Assembly: GCA_947625075.1 (NCBI GenBank)
Contig: CANQMY010000070.1
Location: 1-6,120 of the forward strand
Direction: 5' to 3'
Length of the DNA stretch: 6,120 nucleotides
DNA from: an uncultured Clostridia bacterium
Lineage (GTDB): Bacteria; Bacillota; Clostridia; TANB77; CAG-508
Positions 5,141 to 6,120 of the stretch are shown here, in pieces. The notes under the pieces were generated by a model, which saw only the letters and a program-made list of their open reading frames with translations, did no database searches and was not told the DNA's origin. Every line of letters begins with the position of its first letter. The first letter of the stretch is position 1. Position numbers and translations under genes: made by a program.

Positions 5141-5821
5141 TTATCCTATGTAATCATCAAAATTATTATCAATATAAAAATTTTCTTCATATTTTAATTT
5201 ATTCGAACTGTTTCTTTCAATTAATAATAAATTAATATTATTATACAATGAATATTTATAAACTTCAACTAGTTCTTTTTCTGTTAAAAATTGCTTTAAG
5301 TTTGGTATTACTAATATATTTGCAATTTTTAATGTTGAAAGTAAATTTATTACCAATTCAACTCTTTCAAATACAGATATATATGTACTATTATCAATTT
5401 TTACGCTAAACATTTTTAAAATTTCTGTTATTTCTAATTCTTGCTTCATAGTAATTTCTACTGGTAATTCATTTATTTCCGAAATTAAATAATTTCTAAT
5501 TTTTAATACTAAATTTTCTAGTTCAAAATTTTGTTCTCCTTCTATATTTTTGCTTATTAAATTATACAGTCCATTTAAAATCTTTTTAGAATTATAATCT
5601 ATGTTAAATAAATCAGAAAGAATATACATTTCTTTATCCATACATAAAATATCATTATTGTCATCTAACAAAAGGACATCATCTGAATCTATTCCATTTA
5701 TCTGCTCATTAATTGTTTCAATAATATTAGAAAATAGTTTTGGATTACTTATATTTATTACTTTCACACTTTCATCATCAAACTTTATGATGTTTTCAAA
5801 ACCATTTATCTTTAGAATCAT
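5141..5821 (-). CDS. csn2: CRISPR-associated protein Csn2 (type II-A)
   Basis: Csn2 is the type II-A signature protein. It forms a calcium-stabilised tetrameric ring that binds linear double-stranded DNA ends and works with Cas9, Cas1 and Cas2 in spacer acquisition. The 226-residue length fits the family (about 220). From memory of streptococcal Csn2, matching stretches are the segment around residues 68-87 (LSDLFNIDYNSKKILNGLYN), the ITEILKMFSVKID region, and the C-terminal FERVELVINLLSTLKIANIL followed by FLTEKEL and NINLLLIERN. The ATG at 5821 overlaps the cas2 TGA stop (ATGA), which indicates coupled translation; an AGAAAGG lies 11 bases upstream. It is the last cas gene before the leader, the standard position. 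No truncation or frameshift is seen, so the adaptation module looks intact as far as visible. Confidence 0.95.
   Translation of the reverse strand: MILKINGFENIIKFDDESVKVINISNPKLFSNIIETINEQINGIDSDDVLLLDDNNDILCMDKEMYILSDLFNIDYNSKKILNGLYNLISKNIEGEQNFELENLVLKIRNYLISEINELPVEITMKQELEITEILKMFSVKIDNSTYISVFERVELVINLLSTLKIANILVIPNLKQFLTEKELVEVYKYSLYNNINLLLIERNSSNKLKYEENFYIDNNFDDYIG
5143..5172 (-). promoter_or_regulatory. Weak candidate promoter for the CRISPR array inside the csn2 3' end
   Basis: On the minus strand TTGATA (5172-5167, five of six) and TAGGAT (5148-5143, four of six) are separated by 18 bp. Initiation would fall near 5136, just at the inverted repeat-like element. Evidence is only motif matching in AT-rich DNA; the array may equally be read from the cas operon. 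Confidence 0.3.
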
Positions 5822-6120
5822 AATACTATAAACCTTTCTGTATCATTCAAAATATTAGTAGAGTCATTACCAACAATATATTCAATACTGCTATATTGTT
5901 TTTCAGTAATAACCAATAATTGTACAATACCTTTAGGTGGTCTATTCTTGTATATTTTATCTTTTATAGAATCTACTATTGAATAATTTAATGCTAATTT
6001 TGAGTATACTGATTCTTGTAACATAATAAAACCCTCATTAATCAATAATTTTCTAAATTTAGCATAAATTTTTCTTTCTTTTGCTGTTTCAGTTGGTAAA
6101 TCAAAAAATATTAAAACTCT
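5818..6120 (-). CDS. cas2: CRISPR-associated endoribonuclease-fold protein Cas2, 5' end outside window
   Basis: The last 100 codons of a type II-A Cas2, which with Cas1 forms the integrase that inserts new spacers. Reading back from 6120 the visible protein begins RVLIFFDLPTETAKERKIYA, the first ferredoxin-like beta strand with the conserved Asp in FFDLP. It continues KFRKLLINEGF and MLQESVYSKL (the usual second strand), then PPKGIVQLLVITEKQYSSIEY, and ends ERFIVL. Only about 5-10 N-terminal residues should be missing, judging by family length. A TTG at 6045 could be mistaken for a start but lies in the middle of the conserved domain. The TGA stop overlaps the csn2 start by four bases. By the usual gene order cas1 and cas9 should precede it beyond 6120. 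Confidence 0.95.
   Translation of the reverse strand, partial: RVLIFFDLPTETAKERKIYAKFRKLLINEGFIMLQESVYSKLALNYSIVDSIKDKIYKNRPPKGIVQLLVITEKQYSSIEYIVGNDSTNILNDTERFIVL

Noticed and set aside
5818..6045. A short 75-residue protein starting at TTG 6045
   Set aside because: The frame continues upstream to the window edge with the conserved Cas2 FFDLP strand, so the TTG is an internal Leu codon.

Overview
This is an AT-rich bacterial window, roughly a quarter G+C by eye. It reads as a low-GC Bacillota (Firmicutes) genome, possibly an uncultured clostridial or related host-associated lineage. The evidence is strong AGGAGG-type ribosome binding sites, Lys/Ile/Asn-rich proteins, and a type II-A CRISPR locus with csn2. 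TGA is used as a stop (cas2 and the Ham1-like gene) and Trp is TGG, so the code is standard rather than mollicute. No genus is claimed.

Layout. Positions 1-148 hold the 3' end of a plus-strand short-chain dehydrogenase, closed by a strong hairpin (149-178) that can terminate transcription from both sides. Everything else is on the minus strand. Read right to left it runs: cas2 (5' end outside the window), csn2, a 53-bp leader, a type II-A CRISPR array (5087 down to 3712), a Lys/Glu-rich coiled-coil protein, an MBL-fold hydrolase, an Fe/Mn superoxide dismutase, a GIY-YIG (UPF0213-like) protein, MscL and a Ham1/RdgB-like NTP pyrophosphatase.

CRISPR part. cas2 and csn2 overlap by ATGA, in the canonical cas9-cas1-cas2-csn2-array order; cas9, cas1 and a standard tracrRNA must lie beyond 6120 if the locus is complete. 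The array has 20 identical 36-bp repeats, one 21-bp partial repeat joined directly to a full repeat, a degenerate terminal repeat, and 20 spacers (nineteen of 30 bp, the last of 29 bp). The csn2-proximal end is the growing end: the leader ends ATTTGAG, a known type II-A leader-anchoring motif, while the distal end carries the degenerate repeat. The leader also holds an inverted copy of the repeat core that could pair with the first repeat in the pre-crRNA.

Housekeeping part. Coiled-coil, MBL, SOD and GIY-YIG genes are closely spaced, with one 89-bp gap before SOD that holds a weak terminator and promoter candidate. mscL appears to have its own promoter just after the GIY-YIG stop and to be co-transcribed with the Ham1-like gene. 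These genes look like ordinary stress and maintenance functions; nothing ties them to CRISPR except position. The unusual points are at the array: the partial-repeat junction and the anti-repeat-like leader element.
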